DNA of 56,711 nt from Roseovarius sp. TE539. Lineage in GTDB: Bacteria; Pseudomonadota; Alphaproteobacteria; Rhodobacterales; Rhodobacteraceae. A program made the translations under genes and the position numbers. The notes below the pieces were generated by a model. It was not told the DNA's origin. It made no database searches and saw nothing but the letters and a program-made list of their open reading frames with translations. Each line of letters starts with the position of its first letter. The stretch's first letter is position 1. The stretch lies in NCBI RefSeq assembly GCF_003298505.1, contig NZ_QNGB01000004.1, positions 165,001 through 221,711 on the forward strand. The letters are read 5' to 3'. Positions 56,610 to 56,711 of this stretch are shown piece by piece.

Positions 56610-56711
56610 CCCCTCGTCGATCCGCGCTTTTCATGGCACGATCTGTTTTGAACGAGGTGCGAGACGGGAGATCGGCATGCTGATCAAGCTTCACAGCCAA
56701 GCGACGACCAC
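56585..56711 (+). mobile_element. IS481-family insertion sequence, left end (runs off window)
   Basis: The interruption of mod and the start of a transposase frame at 56677 define an insertion sequence. The left end is probably the TGTTCCGTCCCGGATGATC at 56585, where mod similarity stops; the exact terminal repeat cannot be confirmed without the right end. Confidence 0.6.
56677..56711 (+). CDS. IS481-family transposase, N-terminal fragment
   Basis: Only 11 codons are in the window, reading MLIKLHSQATT, with GGGAG 8 nt upstream. This is the characteristic start of a well-known group of IS481-family (DDE) transposases, recalled from memory. The gene continues beyond the right edge. Confidence 0.65.
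   Translation, partial: MLIKLHSQATT

Overview
The window comes from an alphaproteobacterium, probably a Rhodobacterales/Hyphomicrobiales-type lineage (genus not resolvable). The evidence is the rRNA operon tail 23S-5S-tRNA-fMet with an alphaproteobacterial-type initiator tRNA (C1:A72 mismatch), the generally high GC, and gene families typical of that class (DUF6880, DUF2958, DUF4391, ArdC-type mobile-element genes). The first 350 bases encode the end of a PagL-like lipid A deacylase. They run straight into the interior of a 23S rRNA gene whose 5' third, and the whole 16S gene, are missing; this is either a real truncation or an assembly join.

From the 3' end of tRNA-fMet (about 2990) to a second copy of that tRNA end at about 46660 lies a ~43.7 kb integrative element. 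Its left end carries a large serine recombinase whose reading frame ends inside the tRNA. A second, tyrosine-type integrase with its own tRNA-Pro 3' fragment (7349-7393) sits just inside, so the element is a composite with two integration modules. The backbone is mobilizable rather than self-conjugative: ArdC antirestriction protein, TraG/VirD4 coupling protein with a coupled J-domain membrane protein, a DUF2958 small-gene operon, a MobC-like protein and a relaxase preceded by a striking 370-bp array of hairpins. No mating-pair-formation genes are visible.

The cargo falls into blocks. (a) 9.5-12.4 kb: a secreted DUF1566/LamG surface protein. (b) 15.4-22.0 kb: a seven-gene operon with a secreted TNT-type (NAD-glycohydrolase-like) toxin, its likely immunity protein, a 24-codon micro-ORF and four exported or membrane proteins of unknown function. 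(c) 28.9-46.5 kb: a defence island with a putative HEPN protein, an AbiEi/AbiEii toxin-antitoxin pair, a phosphorothioate-type HNH restriction enzyme, a MazG-like pyrophosphohydrolase, a type I R-M system (hsdMSR) translationally coupled to an ABC-three-component module (alpha/beta-hydrolase effector, middle component, RecN-like ATPase), and a superfamily I helicase that appears to carry an N-terminal GreA/GreB-C-like domain.

Right of the attR-like site a second island begins. It has a 29-nt tRNA-fMet anticodon/T-arm fragment (46911-46939), two genes including a DUF6880 protein, a P4-type tyrosine integrase, and a WYL regulator - SNF2-like helicase - DUF4391 - type III methyltransferase defence operon whose methyltransferase is cut by an IS481-family element running off the window end.

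The strongest candidates for something new are the hsdMSR/ABC-3C coupled operon, the exported TNT toxin operon with its micro-ORF, and the covarying hairpin array upstream of the mobilization genes.
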